Shown here piece by piece: positions 1 through 8,961 of a DNA stretch of 64,000 nt; the stretch's first letter is position 1, and each line of letters starts with the position of its first letter. A program made the position numbers and the translations under genes. Under the pieces are notes generated by a model. That model saw nothing but the letters and a program-made list of their open reading frames with translations. It made no database searches and had not been told where the DNA came from. Source of the DNA: an uncultured Dokdonia sp. (GTDB lineage Bacteria; Bacteroidota; Bacteroidia; Flavobacteriales; Flavobacteriaceae); assembly GCF_947492535.1 (NCBI RefSeq), contig NZ_CANLNH010000002.1, forward strand, positions 1 through 64,000. Reading direction: 5' to 3'.

Positions 1-593
1 CTGTCTGAATGATGTATTAATGGTCTTTCCTTATACACTCTATTTTTTATAGCCATATTTAAGGCTCTTAAAGCACCGTCCAGTGATAAACTATTAGATA
101 CATCATATCCTACTATTTTCTTAGAATAGGCATCTGTAACTAAAGCTAGGTATGATGGATTGATTCTAGTTCCAACATAAGTTATATCGCTTACCCATAC
201 AGATTCTGGATTTTCTATTTCTATAGTACTCACAAGGTTCTTATGCTTTTTAAAACGGTGATGAGAGTCTGTTGTAATATGATAACTTCGCTTTGGTTTT
301 ATCAGCATATGGTTAGCGCGTAATATTCTAAAAAGTCTATCTCTACCCACATTTAATACGGATAGTTTGTCTTTAAGTATATGATACAATTTTCGTGTTC
401 CTAACTTAGGCATAGAACTTCGTATGGTGTTAACTAATACAATCACCTTTTGAGCGATTGACTGTTTATGGGCTCTTGATTTAATAGATCTGTAGTAAAC
501 CTGTCTGTTCACCCCGAGTAAATCACAGGTAGAAACTAAGGTTTCTTTGTGTTCTTCTTTAAAGTGGTCGATAACTCGGGTTTGTAATTTTTT
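1..593 (-). CDS. IS3-family transposase OrfB (rve/DDE integrase), partial, made by -1 frameshift
   Basis: Translated by hand from the minus strand. The frame is open from 593 to the window edge and gives an IS3 OrfB: an N-terminal helical region with STCDLLGVNRQVYYRS, then MPKLGTRKLYHIL, then the catalytic core with the first Asp in VWVSDIT, the second in LVTDAYSKK, and the LIHHSDR motif at the edge. The DDE glutamate lies beyond the window. A TAG stop in this frame at 596-594 lies directly before the open frame, and no ATG occurs near its beginning, so expression by frameshifting from orfA is likely. No internal stop is seen; the element looks intact as far as it is visible. Confidence 0.85.
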
Positions 594-970
594 CTAATCT
601 GGATGTCATATTCCTTTTCAGCCATATCAACAAGCATATCAAATATGATGACCTTCTTATCTGCTCGTTCAGCAAGATGTTCTGCTCTAGCCTTTTGCTT
701 TTCTAACAATTTAACTTTAGCCTCTAGTTCTAATATTTTCTGCTCGGGAGTTTTTGACATAATTCTAGGAGATTGATTCTCCCAATCAAAAGTACCATAT
801 TTTTGCAACCATTTAGAGACTGTAGAATCCCCTTGAATACCATACTTGAGCTTTGCCTGTGATTTTGACAACAAACCCAATTCTACTTCTTCAACTAATT
901 GAAGCTTAAAAGAGAGGGAGTAATCTTTTTGAGTGCGTTTGACAATCCCTGTGTTTACTGATGTTTTCAT
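536..970 (-). CDS. IS3-family transposase OrfA (helix-turn-helix)
   Basis: A 144-residue protein with an N-terminal helix-turn-helix of the IS3/IS150 type (residues about 15-60, with VSKWLQKYG) and a leucine-zipper-like coiled coil (about 73-105, LELEAKVKLLEKQKARAEHL), the usual OrfA architecture for DNA-end binding and multimerisation. Near the 3' end the heptamer A AAA AAT (593-587) lies in the zero frame, a standard X XXY YYZ slippery site that would give the OrfAB transposase. The ATG at 970 follows immediately after a 9-bp hairpin (971-990). Confidence 0.85.
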   Translation of the reverse strand: MKTSVNTGIVKRTQKDYSLSFKLQLVEEVELGLLSKSQAKLKYGIQGDSTVSKWLQKYGTFDWENQSPRIMSKTPEQKILELEAKVKLLEKQKARAEHLAERADKKVIIFDMLVDMAEKEYDIQIRKNYKPELSTTLKKNTKKP

Positions 971-990
971 TACACTAAAGTTTTAGTGTA
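971..990 (-). promoter_or_regulatory. Hairpin at the IS start codon
   Basis: TACACTAAA and TTTAGTGTA pair perfectly around a 2-base loop, ending one base before the orfA ATG. In several IS families such a structure near the transposase start lowers translation from read-through transcripts. That role is inferred here; the inverted repeat itself is seen directly. Confidence 0.45.
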
Positions 991-1022
991 TCGATATTTC
1001 AGGACGAGACACTTCTGAAATA

Positions 1023-1057
1023 AAAGAGGCTGTCTAAAGAGTCAAGACAGCCTCTTT
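1023..1057 (-). terminator. Rho-independent terminator of glmS
   Basis: AAAGAGGCTGTCT pairs perfectly with AGACAGCCTCTTT around a 9-base loop, in the 60 bases after the glmS stop codon. Its A/T-rich edges give a short U tract in the minus direction. Confidence 0.8.
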
Positions 1058-1081
1058 TTATATTCTATATGATACTTGCTA

Positions 1082-2929
1082 TTATTCTACTGTAACTGAT
1101 TTAGCTAAGTTTCTAGGTTGATCTACATTCTTATCTAACATTACTGCAATATGGTAGGATAATAATTGCAAAGGAATTGTAGCTAATAATGGTGTAAATG
1201 GCTCTAACGTTTCTGGTATTTCAATAACATGATCTGCCAGTTTTCTCACCTCTTTATCACCTTCGGTTACAATACCTATTATTTTTCCACTTCTTGCCTT
1301 AATCTCTTCTACGTTACTAACCACTTTTTCATAATGTCCTTTTTTTGTAGCAATAACAACTACTGGCATTTGCTCATCAATTAATGCAATGGGTCCATGT
1401 TTCATTTCGGCAGCGGGATATCCTTCTGCATGGATATATGAAATTTCCTTAAGCTTTAATGCTCCTTCTAAGGCAACGGGGAAATTATATCCTCTACCTA
1501 GATATAAAGCATTAGATGCATCTTTATATTGTGCTGCAACATACTCTGCTTGTTCATTACAGGTTAAAGCCTTAGCAACTTTTGCTGGTATACGCTCTAA
1601 TTCTTGTAAATACGCTCTAAATTCAGAATTTGAAAGCTTCCCTTTATGTTTTGCTAATTTCAGAGCAATTAATGTAAGGATTGTAATCTGAGTTGTGAAT
1701 GCTTTTGTTGAAGCCACTCCTATTTCTGGACCTGCATGTGTATATGCACCTGCATGAGTCTCTCTAGAAATTGACGAACCAACAACATTACACACACCAA
1801 AGACAAATGCTCCTTGAGCTTTTGCTAACTTAATTGCTGCCATTGTATCTGCTGTTTCTCCACTTTGAGAAATGGCAATAACAACATCGTCTTTATATAC
1901 GATTGGATTTCTATATCTAAATTCTGAAGCATATTCTACTTCTACTGGAACCCTAGCAAATTCTTCAAAAATATACTCAGCAACAAGACCTGCATGCCAT
2001 GAAGTACCACAAGCAACTATAATAATACGTCTAGCATTTAAAAACTTATCTAAATGATCATCGATCCCTGCCATTTTTATAATACCCTTATCTACAAGCA
2101 TACGTCCTCTAAACGTATCTGTAATAGCGTCGGGTTGCTCGTAAATTTCTTTAAGCATAAAATGATCATACCCTCCTTTTTCAATCTGTTCTAGATTTAA
2201 TTGGAGTTCTTGAATATATGGATCTACAAGAGAATCATCTTTAATCTTACGTATTTTTAATTTCTTATGGTTACGCACAACAGCCATTTCACCATCTTCA
2301 AGATAGATAGCGTTGTTTGTATACTCTATAAAAGGAGTGGCATCAGATGCAATAAAAAATTCATTTTCACCTACACCTATTGCTAGAGGACTTCCCAATC
2401 TAGCTACTACAATTTCATTAGGTTTGGTTTTATCAAAAACAGCTACAGCATAAGCTCCAATTGTTTGATTAAGTGCTATCTGTACAGCTTTCCCTAATTT
2501 TACGCCTTCTTTTATCTTTACATCTTCAATCAAGTTTACAAGTACTTCTGTATCTGTATCTGATGTAAAAGAGTACCCTCTATTAATAAGCTCTTTACGT
2601 AATGGATCATAATTTTCTATAATTCCATTGTGTATTATCACTAGATTTCCAGAATTTGATATATGAGGATGTGAGTTAATATCATTAGGCACACCATGTG
2701 TTGCCCATCTCGTATGTCCTATTCCTATAGAGCCATTTGTAGAAATCTCACTCTCTAAACGATTTTTTAAATCTTCAACTTTTCCTTTTGTCTTTGATAC
2801 TTTAAGATTTTCACCATCATAAAGCGCTATTCCAGCACTATCATATCCTCTATATTCAAGACGTTGTAATCCTTGTAAAATAATAGGATACGCGTCTCTG
2901 TATCCTATGTAACCAACAATTCCGCACAT
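1082..2929 (-). CDS. glmS: Glutamine--fructose-6-phosphate aminotransferase (isomerizing)
   Basis: Makes glucosamine-6-phosphate from fructose-6-phosphate and glutamine, the first step toward UDP-GlcNAc for peptidoglycan and LPS. The 615 residues match the usual family length. The N-terminal glutaminase domain begins MCGIVGYIG, with Cys2 as nucleophile, and shows GHTRWATHG and HNGIIENY. Two SIS sugar-isomerase domains follow (SQSGETADT, then GRGYNFPVALEGALKLKEISYIHAEGY), and the chain ends in the family's DQPRNLAKSVTVE. It is last in a minus-strand run with the DUF4270 lipoprotein and the glycogen-synthase-like gene, followed by a terminator. No glmS ribozyme is seen in the 23-base gap upstream. 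Confidence 0.98.
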   Translation of the reverse strand: MCGIVGYIGYRDAYPIILQGLQRLEYRGYDSAGIALYDGENLKVSKTKGKVEDLKNRLESEISTNGSIGIGHTRWATHGVPNDINSHPHISNSGNLVIIHNGIIENYDPLRKELINRGYSFTSDTDTEVLVNLIEDVKIKEGVKLGKAVQIALNQTIGAYAVAVFDKTKPNEIVVARLGSPLAIGVGENEFFIASDATPFIEYTNNAIYLEDGEMAVVRNHKKLKIRKIKDDSLVDPYIQELQLNLEQIEKGGYDHFMLKEIYEQPDAITDTFRGRMLVDKGIIKMAGIDDHLDKFLNARRIIIVACGTSWHAGLVAEYIFEEFARVPVEVEYASEFRYRNPIVYKDDVVIAISQSGETADTMAAIKLAKAQGAFVFGVCNVVGSSISRETHAGAYTHAGPEIGVASTKAFTTQITILTLIALKLAKHKGKLSNSEFRAYLQELERIPAKVAKALTCNEQAEYVAAQYKDASNALYLGRGYNFPVALEGALKLKEISYIHAEGYPAAEMKHGPIALIDEQMPVVVIATKKGHYEKVVSNVEEIKARSGKIIGIVTEGDKEVRKLADHVIEIPETLEPFTPLLATIPLQLLSYHIAVMLDKNVDQPRNLAKSVTVE

Positions 2930-2952
2930 ACTGCTATATGTTATTCGATTAT

Positions 2953-4650
2953 TTAATTATCTAAACCTAATATCTGACCACAAGGGCTATTAGGATCTAT
3001 ATCTCCTGTTAAAGTATAGAATATCCTTAATTTTAATTTTTTGGCTTCATCAGTACTTAAATTACCATGAAGAATTGTTCCTTCTGGAGAGATTACACTA
3101 GAAATAGGTGTTCTTCGAGCATCTTCTATTCCTCCTGTACCTGCTATGATAGCAGTATTATCAACATTTACGTTTTGTGATACCGCTAGCGCCAGACGCA
3201 CATTTGTAGAATCATTTTTAATAATATTATTTACGTGCTGTGTAATTCGTATTCTATAACTCTGGCCTAAACTTGACTCATTACCATCTTCTTCTCTAAC
3301 AAGTCTTCCTAAATGATTTGTTCTTGTATTAATAGGGCCGTTAATTCCAGCAGTATTATCAATCAAGTTATCAATTAATAGACTATTATTATCAAAGTCT
3401 ACTACAAATAATCTTTCAGGCTCTAAAGCACCTCCGCCAGCTCCTAAATCATCTTGATCTACATAGAAAGTTAAGTTTGCTTCGTTAATAATAATATTAT
3501 CACACGTACGAAGTACTTCCAATTGATCTGCTACCTCATCTCCGTCAAAATCTGGACCAAAAAGTTCTATAATAGCAATACTACCATCACCTCCTTTTAA
3601 ATACAAGTTATCTTCTCCATCATCTGTATTAGCGTTTTCTATAGCATCGACGATAGAAGGATTAAAATCATTTTGATAGTCTATAACACTAACCCCACTA
3701 AAATTTAAACTGATTTCTCCAAACCCATCATTACTAGGCTCACCAGGATCACCTGAATCATCATCGCCTTCAAAACTATAGTAAAGGGTAATATTTGCTT
3801 GGTTGAAATCAAATAAGAATAAATTCCCATTATTATCAGGATCTTCTGCTTGTAGATAAAGACCTCTAAAGTAGTCATTAAACGTATTTATATTTAATAA
3901 TACATCATCTCCCTCCCTTTGTATAATGTTTTGATTCCAATAATCAACATTAAGCGGCAGTCTTAATGCTGGAGAAATACGTTCAGAAAATTCTTTAACA
4001 ATCTCTCCATCTTCATCTAAAACAGGATCTCCATCTTCATCAAAAGTAACTTCTGTTAGAATAATTTCATCAGGTTGTGGAACAAAATCAGTTACTTGAA
4101 ATAATAAGTCTCCTTGTATTCCTTGAAAATTTGGAACATCATTAGAAAAATAGATTTCAGGATCTTCAAAGTTTGAATCTGGATCAAGGTCATTTAAGAA
4201 AAAGTTAGATCGATATACAGATAATGTAATCCCTCCTGAATTACCAAATATAGAATCAAGCTCAAACGTATTATTACCATCTTCGTCCACCTCTACTTGT
4301 CTAGAAAAATGTGGCATTGTAAATATCACACTATCAAGCACTGTATTTTCTCCAAAATCTGGATTTGTTCTTGAGAGTACCACTTGAGATAAGTAAGAAG
4401 CTGTTGTTTTACCATATACAGGGTCATTATAAACTCCTAAAACTCCTACAGGAGCTCCATTCGTTTGAACTCCTAAAGGATAATTCATACTGTAGGCAGT
4501 AACACTTAAATCATCAATCATTTCGGTATCAAAATTTACCTCTCCTACAATTCCAGTACCTACTTCTCCTAAATCTTCTTCACAGGCAATAAATGCCAAT
4601 ACGAAAAGTAAGGCCACTAGGCCTTTACTTATATAATTATAAATTTTCAT
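2953..4650 (-). CDS. DUF4270 family surface lipoprotein
   Basis: A 565-residue predicted lipoprotein. A signal peptide (residues about 9-22) ends in the lipobox FIAC with Cys23, followed by acidic residues (CEEDLGE), which could act as a lipoprotein surface-export signal as known in other Bacteroidota. The body is acidic, rich in Asp and Asn, and predicted beta, as in the DUF4270 family that flanks glycogen synthase and glmS in many Flavobacteriaceae. The function is not known. It begins 7 bases after the upstream glycogen-synthase-like gene and ends 23 bases before glmS, so the three probably form one operon. Confidence 0.85.
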   Translation of the reverse strand: MKIYNYISKGLVALLFVLAFIACEEDLGEVGTGIVGEVNFDTEMIDDLSVTAYSMNYPLGVQTNGAPVGVLGVYNDPVYGKTTASYLSQVVLSRTNPDFGENTVLDSVIFTMPHFSRQVEVDEDGNNTFELDSIFGNSGGITLSVYRSNFFLNDLDPDSNFEDPEIYFSNDVPNFQGIQGDLLFQVTDFVPQPDEIILTEVTFDEDGDPVLDEDGEIVKEFSERISPALRLPLNVDYWNQNIIQREGDDVLLNINTFNDYFRGLYLQAEDPDNNGNLFLFDFNQANITLYYSFEGDDDSGDPGEPSNDGFGEISLNFSGVSVIDYQNDFNPSIVDAIENANTDDGEDNLYLKGGDGSIAIIELFGPDFDGDEVADQLEVLRTCDNIIINEANLTFYVDQDDLGAGGGALEPERLFVVDFDNNSLLIDNLIDNTAGINGPINTRTNHLGRLVREEDGNESSLGQSYRIRITQHVNNIIKNDSTNVRLALAVSQNVNVDNTAIIAGTGGIEDARRTPISSVISPEGTILHGNLSTDEAKKLKLRIFYTLTGDIDPNSPCGQILGLDN

Positions 4651-4657
4651 AGTCCTT

Positions 4658-5467
4658 TTACTCTAGTACTTTGGTGGTATAAAATTCTTCGTACGCTTGT
4701 GGAAATTCCTCTTTCTTTTTATATGGTAAAACAGGAATCTTAGATGTATTAAGTATTTTAGCTAAGTCTTCATTTAATTCTGGAGACCCAATAATAGCAG
4801 CATCAGAATTTTTTACAACTACTTTCATAAGATTCTCATAAGTAGGATCTTGTAACTCTGAAATACTTTCTGTATCAACACCATCAAAAGCGATCTTATT
4901 GATCATCTCTTTATTCAATGAACCTTCAAACCCTTGATTATAAATAGATGTTACTATTTTACTCTGGCTAAAAAGAGGCTCACTAGCATAATATTGCTTA
5001 AGATATAATGGTAATAATGAAGCCAACCATCCATGTACATGGATAATATCTGGCGACCAATTTAATTTCTTTACAGTTTCAACAACTCCTTTCGCAAAGA
5101 AAATAGCACGCTCATCATTATCAGGGAAAAGATTTCCATCTTCATCTGTAAATGTAGCTTTTCTTTTAAAGTACTCTTCATTATCTATAAAGTATACTTG
5201 TATGCGTTCTTTTGGAATTGAAGCAACTTTTATAATAAGAGGCATGTCAAAGTCATTAATGACTAGGTTCATTCCTGAAAGCCTTATTACTTCATGTAGT
5301 TGGTGCCTGCGCTCATTGATATTGCCATAGCGAGGCATAAAAATGCGTATTTGTCCCCCCTTTGAGTTAACCATTTGAGGAGCTTCAAACGACATAGAGG
5401 CAATTTCGGTCTCTGGTAAATAGGGAATAACTTCAGATGACACGTACAATATCCTCTTATCTTTCAT
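4658..5467 (-). CDS. Glycogen/starch synthase catalytic-domain protein, single GT5 domain
   Basis: The 269 residues align with the N-terminal half of GT5 glycogen synthases: RILYVSSEV at the start, IRIFMPRYG, then DIIHVHGWLASLLPLYLK. Full GT5 enzymes are about 450-500 residues with a second Rossmann domain that binds ADP-glucose; that half is absent. The N-terminal KxGGL nucleotide-sugar motif is also missing (PETEIAS stands in its place). The gene is probably a conserved flavobacterial derivative and not a fresh truncation, because its stop is followed after 7 bases by the next operon gene. It may be non-catalytic or have a new substrate. First gene of the operon with DUF4270 and glmS. Confidence 0.8.
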   Translation of the reverse strand: MKDKRILYVSSEVIPYLPETEIASMSFEAPQMVNSKGGQIRIFMPRYGNINERRHQLHEVIRLSGMNLVINDFDMPLIIKVASIPKERIQVYFIDNEEYFKRKATFTDEDGNLFPDNDERAIFFAKGVVETVKKLNWSPDIIHVHGWLASLLPLYLKQYYASEPLFSQSKIVTSIYNQGFEGSLNKEMINKIAFDGVDTESISELQDPTYENLMKVVVKNSDAAIIGSPELNEDLAKILNTSKIPVLPYKKKEEFPQAYEEFYTTKVLE

Positions 5468-5493
5468 ATATATATTGTTGATTTAAAAACACG

Positions 5494-5501
5494 CAAAAAT
5501 A
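5494..5501 (-). promoter_or_regulatory. Probable sigma-A -7 box for the glycogen-synthase-like/DUF4270/glmS operon
   Basis: The minus strand reads TATTTTTG, matching the flavobacterial TAnnTTTG box, 26 bases before the ATG at 5467 and back to back with the panC promoter. No clear TTG -33 element at the expected spacing. Confidence 0.5.
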
Positions 5502-5532
5502 CTAAATTTTATGCAATCTCCCTTTAATATAG

Positions 5533-5540
5533 TAAGTTTG
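5533..5540 (+). promoter_or_regulatory. Probable sigma-A -7 box for panC
   Basis: TAAGTTTG matches TAnnTTTG, 22 bases before the GTG start at 5563. Confidence 0.5.
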
Positions 5541-5562
5541 CAGGCGTTAATTTTTTGATAAA

Positions 5563-6411
5563 GTGAACTTAATAAAAACAAAAACTGAAATAGCTAATTA
5601 CGTTTCAGAGAAAAGAAAGCAAAAATCTTCTATAGGCTTTGTACCTACAATGGGGGCTTTACACCAAGGACATGCATCCCTCATTGAGTATGGTTTACAA
5701 CATCATGATTATGTAATTGTAAGCATTTTTGTAAATCCTACGCAGTTTAATAATGCTTCTGATTTAGAAAAATATCCTCGCACTTTAGACAAAGATGCCT
5801 CATTTCTAGGCAAATACAAAGACCGCGTTACTATTTATGCCCCTACAGCTCAAGAAGTCTATGGTGATAACGTACAATCAAAACAATATAACTTTAAAGG
5901 GATCGAAGTTGTTATGGAAGGCACACATAGACCTGGACATTTTGATGGTGTTGGAACGGTGTTAAATCATTTATTTAGACACGTAAATCCTGATGAAGCT
6001 TTTTTTGGAGAAAAAGATTTTCAGCAACTACTTATTGTAAAAAAACTTGTCGAAATAGAAAAATTACCTCTTAAAATAACAGGATGTCCCATTCATAGAC
6101 AAGAAAATGGTCTTGCTATGAGCAGTCGTAATGCCAGATTAACACCTCAACAATTAGAAGAAGCAACCTTTATTTATAAAATACTTAATCAAGTAAAAGA
6201 GGATTTTGATTCAAAAAGTGCTAAGACACTCAGAGATTGGGTTACTACTCAATTTAAAAACAATCCTCATCTTAGGTTAGAATATTTTGAAATATCAAAT
6301 GTAAAGAATCTGAGACCGCTTTCGCGAAAGCGTACACATCAAAAATACCGTGCCTTTATTGCTGCTTTTGCAGGAGAAATACGTCTCATAGACAATATGG
6401 CTATTAACTAA
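5563..6411 (+). CDS. panC: Pantothenate synthetase
   Basis: Condenses pantoate and beta-alanine with ATP, the last step of vitamin B5 synthesis. The 282 residues have the family landmarks: [14 protein letters not shown] (HIGH-type nucleotide motif), [29 protein letters not shown] and SSRNARL (KMSKS-type loop). The start is GTG, chosen because the homologous N-terminus begins there and a -7 box lies 22 bases upstream. Near the C-terminus the iterated palindrome (6317-6332) is in frame and encodes LSRKR in a surface loop where other PanC proteins are shorter. panD follows after 19 bases. Confidence 0.97.
   Translation: MNLIKTKTEIANYVSEKRKQKSSIGFVPTMGALHQGHASLIEYGLQHHDYVIVSIFVNPTQFNNASDLEKYPRTLDKDASFLGKYKDRVTIYAPTAQEVYGDNVQSKQYNFKGIEVVMEGTHRPGHFDGVGTVLNHLFRHVNPDEAFFGEKDFQQLLIVKKLVEIEKLPLKITGCPIHRQENGLAMSSRNARLTPQQLEEATFIYKILNQVKEDFDSKSAKTLRDWVTTQFKNNPHLRLEYFEISNVKNLRPLSRKRTHQKYRAFIAAFAGEIRLIDNMAIN
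6317..6332. repeat. Iterated palindrome CGCTTTCGCGAAAGCG (in panC)
   Basis: Perfect 16-bp palindrome, in frame, encoding LSRKR. One of 13 full-length or nearly full-length copies in the window. Confidence 0.9.
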
Positions 6412-6417
6412 AATACC

Positions 6418-6425
6418 TATCTTTG
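6418..6425 (+). promoter_or_regulatory. Possible panD promoter, nearly leaderless
   Basis: TATCTTTG matches TAnnTTTG but ends only 5 bases before the panD ATG, so a transcript started from it would have little or no leader. It may be a chance match, since panD can also be read from the panC promoter. Confidence 0.35.
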
Positions 6426-6430
6426 CCCCC

Positions 6431-6781
6431 ATGTTAGTAAATGTAGTAAAATCTAAAATTCACCGTGTTAAAGTAACAGGAGCTGAATTACATTATATAG
6501 GAAGTATCACCATAGATGAAGATCTTTTGGATGCTGCAAATATTATTGAAGGAGAACGTGTTCAAATTGTAAACGTGACCAATGGAGAACGTTTAGAAAC
6601 CTATGCGATTCCTGGCCCTAGAAAAAGTGGAGAAATCACCCTAAACGGTGCCGCTGCTAGAAAGGTTTCTAAAGGAGACATCTTAATTCTTATTGTTTAT
6701 GCATTTATGGATTTTGATGAAGCAAAAAAATTCAAGCCTACACTTTGTTTCCCAGACGAGAGCACAAATTTATTAAAGTAA
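6431..6781 (+). CDS. panD: Aspartate 1-decarboxylase (pyruvoyl-dependent)
   Basis: Makes beta-alanine from aspartate for the PanC reaction. The 116-residue proenzyme has the self-cleavage site Gly24-Ser25 in YIGSIT; Ser25 becomes the pyruvoyl group. The substrate pocket motif NGERLETY and NGAAAR are also present. It lies 19 bases after panC, so the last two pantothenate steps are co-located, and the following membrane gene starts 4 bases after the stop. Confidence 0.97.
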   Translation: MLVNVVKSKIHRVKVTGAELHYIGSITIDEDLLDAANIIEGERVQIVNVTNGERLETYAIPGPRKSGEITLNGAAARKVSKGDILILIVYAFMDFDEAKKFKPTLCFPDESTNLLK

Positions 6782-6785
6782 ACTT

Positions 6786-7748
6786 GTGGCTTATAAAAAA
6801 GCTTTAAAAACACTTAAAATTTTACTCCCACTTGCTTTGGGAGTTTTTTTAATGTGGTATTGGCTTGGAGGGATGACCCCGCAAGAAAGAATTGACTTGT
6901 GGAATACCATAAAAAATGCAGATCCTATTTGGATTATACTTTCTTTTATATTTTCTATCCTAAGCCACATGTCTAGAGCCTATAGGTGGAAGTTTATGTT
7001 AGAACCTATGGGGTACGAACCTAAATTTGGGAATAGCCTTGCTGCAGTAATGACAGGATATTTTGCAAATACATTTGTACTAAGATCTGGCGAGGTATTA
7101 CGTGCTGTATCTATACAGCGCACAGACAAGATCCCTTTTGAAAAAGCATTTGGAACTGTAGTTTCTGAACGTATTGCAGACTTAGTGATGCTTCTTTTTA
7201 TAATGATTACCGCAGTCATATTACAGTCTACAGCTTTAATAGATCTATTTAAAGAAAAAGCAAACCCTATATCTTCCATTATAAGCCTAGCAATCCTTCT
7301 CATAATAGGAATTGTAGGGCTTCGTATTTTAAAAAAATCATCACATCCATTTATTGTAAAAGTTCGCGAATTCGGTTTAGGTGTTTTAGAAGGCGTAAAA
7401 AGCATTTTATCTATGAAAAAAAATGCTGCTTTTATTTTCCATACTTTATTTATTTGGGCCATGTATATTGCTATGTTCTGGATTGTAACGCTTACCGTTC
7501 CAGGACTTCAAGGTATCTCTACGGGCATAACACTTGCAGCCTTTGTCGTAGGTGCTTTTGCAATGAGCGCAACCAATGCAGGAATGGGTGCCTATCCTAT
7601 TGCTATGGTCACTGTCTTTTCCTTTTTTGGATATAACGAAGCAGATGGGAATGCCTTTGGATCTATTATCTGGGGAACACAAACCATATTCAATATACTT
7701 ATTGGTGGTATTTGTGCTCTTTATGTATTTGTAATACGCCGCAGATAA
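6786..7748 (+). CDS. Lysylphosphatidylglycerol synthase transmembrane-region (flippase-like) protein
   Basis: A 320-residue integral membrane protein with about 8 hydrophobic segments and the UPF0104/LPG_synthase_TM signature (SRAYRWKFMLEPMGY, then GYFANTFVLRSGEVLRA, then GAFAMSATNAGMGAYP). MprF-type proteins join this region to a cytosolic aminoacyl transferase domain, which is absent here, so lipid translocation or an unknown membrane role is more likely than lysyl transfer. The start is GTG, 4 bases after the panD stop, which suggests translational coupling in the panC-panD operon. Confidence 0.85.
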   Translation: MAYKKALKTLKILLPLALGVFLMWYWLGGMTPQERIDLWNTIKNADPIWIILSFIFSILSHMSRAYRWKFMLEPMGYEPKFGNSLAAVMTGYFANTFVLRSGEVLRAVSIQRTDKIPFEKAFGTVVSERIADLVMLLFIMITAVILQSTALIDLFKEKANPISSIISLAILLIIGIVGLRILKKSSHPFIVKVREFGLGVLEGVKSILSMKKNAAFIFHTLFIWAMYIAMFWIVTLTVPGLQGISTGITLAAFVVGAFAMSATNAGMGAYPIAMVTVFSFFGYNEADGNAFGSIIWGTQTIFNILIGGICALYVFVIRRR

Positions 7749-7787
7749 AATTTTGTATTTTAGGGCACTTATTAAAAAACAGCCCTA

Positions 7788-8936
7788 ATGAAATCAATTC
7801 TTTTTTCAATTTTATGTGTATGCTTATCATTTACAAGTATCGCACAAACACAATATGAAGAAATCTCTTCTATAAAGCTAGATGGAGGTCGCCAACTTAA
7901 AATACAATTACCGCGTAACTACGATTCTAATGTTGAAAAAACATATCCTGTCATTATTGTGTTAGACGGAGATTATTTATTTGAACCTGTAGCTGGTAAT
8001 GTAGATTACTATAGTTACTGGGAAGAAATGCCAGAAGCCATTGTTGTTGGCATTAATCAAGTAGATACAAGAGATGATGACACCTATTATGACGATGTAA
8101 GTTATTTACCTGTAGATGAAGGTGCTGCTTTTTTTGAGTTTATAGGCCTAGAATTAATGCCATGGCTTGATGAAAAATACCGTACCAATCAGTTTAGAAT
8201 GGTGGTAGGTCATGATCTTACAGCAAACTTCATGAATTATTATCTTATGAAAAGTCCTGCACTATTTCAAGGATATGTATCATTAAGTCCTGACCTTGCC
8301 CCAGAAATGGAAACACGTCTTGTAGCAAGACTAGGAGCATCTGATCAAAAAATATTTTATTATTTAGCAACCGCTACAGAAGACATACGTGTATTACGAG
8401 AAACCATAGAGCCTCTAAACAATCAAATAAAATTGGTTTCAAACTCCAACTTAAAGTATTACTACGATAACTTTGAGGGCGCAACACACTATTCTCTTGT
8501 AGGACGTGCGATTCCTAAAGCAATCGAAGAAATTTTTTCTATATATCGCCCTATTAGCAAAAAAGAATATAAAGAAGTCCTTCTAAAATTAGATGGCTCT
8601 CCTTATGACTATCTCATTGACAAGTACACTACCGTAAAACAACTTTTTGGACTCGATGATCCTATGCGAGTTAATGACATTGTCGCTGTTGGAAAAGCAT
8701 TAGAAAAAAAATCAAACTGGGATGGCATGGAACAATTAGGTCAACTTGCCAGAAAACAATATCCAGAAACCATGTTAGGGAATTATTACCTCGCTTTATC
8801 TTTTGAAAAATCTGGGGAACCTAAAAAAGCAATGCGTACCTACCAAAATGCATATTTACTAGAAGAAATATCTTTCTTAACCAAAGACTTAATGCTTGAC
8901 AAAGCAGATAAAATTAAAGCCGATTTCGGATATTAA
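7788..8936 (+). CDS. Exported alpha/beta-hydrolase, esterase D type, with Asp at the nucleophile position
   Basis: A 382-residue secreted or periplasmic protein with a signal peptide (residues 1-19, ending SIAQ). Residues about 25-270 follow the esterase D / enterochelin-esterase fold: PVIIVLDGDYLF, a nucleophile elbow, and THYSLV as the catalytic His region. The elbow reads VVGHDLTANF, so Asp143 takes the place of the Ser of GHSxGG. The enzyme is therefore either inactive as a serine esterase or uses an Asp nucleophile, as dehalogenases and epoxide hydrolases do. The C-terminal 100 residues resemble a TPR pair (YYLALSFEKSGEPKKAMRTYQNAY). It is followed by a terminator. Confidence 0.8.
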   Translation: MKSILFSILCVCLSFTSIAQTQYEEISSIKLDGGRQLKIQLPRNYDSNVEKTYPVIIVLDGDYLFEPVAGNVDYYSYWEEMPEAIVVGINQVDTRDDDTYYDDVSYLPVDEGAAFFEFIGLELMPWLDEKYRTNQFRMVVGHDLTANFMNYYLMKSPALFQGYVSLSPDLAPEMETRLVARLGASDQKIFYYLATATEDIRVLRETIEPLNNQIKLVSNSNLKYYYDNFEGATHYSLVGRAIPKAIEEIFSIYRPISKKEYKEVLLKLDGSPYDYLIDKYTTVKQLFGLDDPMRVNDIVAVGKALEKKSNWDGMEQLGQLARKQYPETMLGNYYLALSFEKSGEPKKAMRTYQNAYLLEEISFLTKDLMLDKADKIKADFGY

Positions 8937-8961
8937 GACACTTATACAACTTATCTAAAAC

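Larger units (their letters stand above)
1..1011 (-). mobile_element. IS3-family insertion sequence, truncated by window edge
   Basis: The element carries orfA (helix-turn-helix protein) and orfB (DDE integrase) on the minus strand, in the overlapping, frameshifted arrangement of the IS3 family. Its upstream end is probably near 1010-1013, where the minus strand reads TGTCTCGTCCTG just outside the orfA leader. The other end lies outside the window, so terminal inverted repeats and target duplication cannot be checked. It sits right beside the glmS terminator (1023-1057), a position that does not damage a gene on this side. Confidence 0.8.

Noticed and set aside
2930-2952. glmS ribozyme
   Set aside because: The 23-base gap to the upstream gene is too short for it, and the ribozyme is known mainly from Firmicutes.
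6980-7682. ORFs of 160, 78 and 60 residues overlapping the flippase-like gene
   Set aside because: Shadow frames of a clear membrane protein; no independent evidence.
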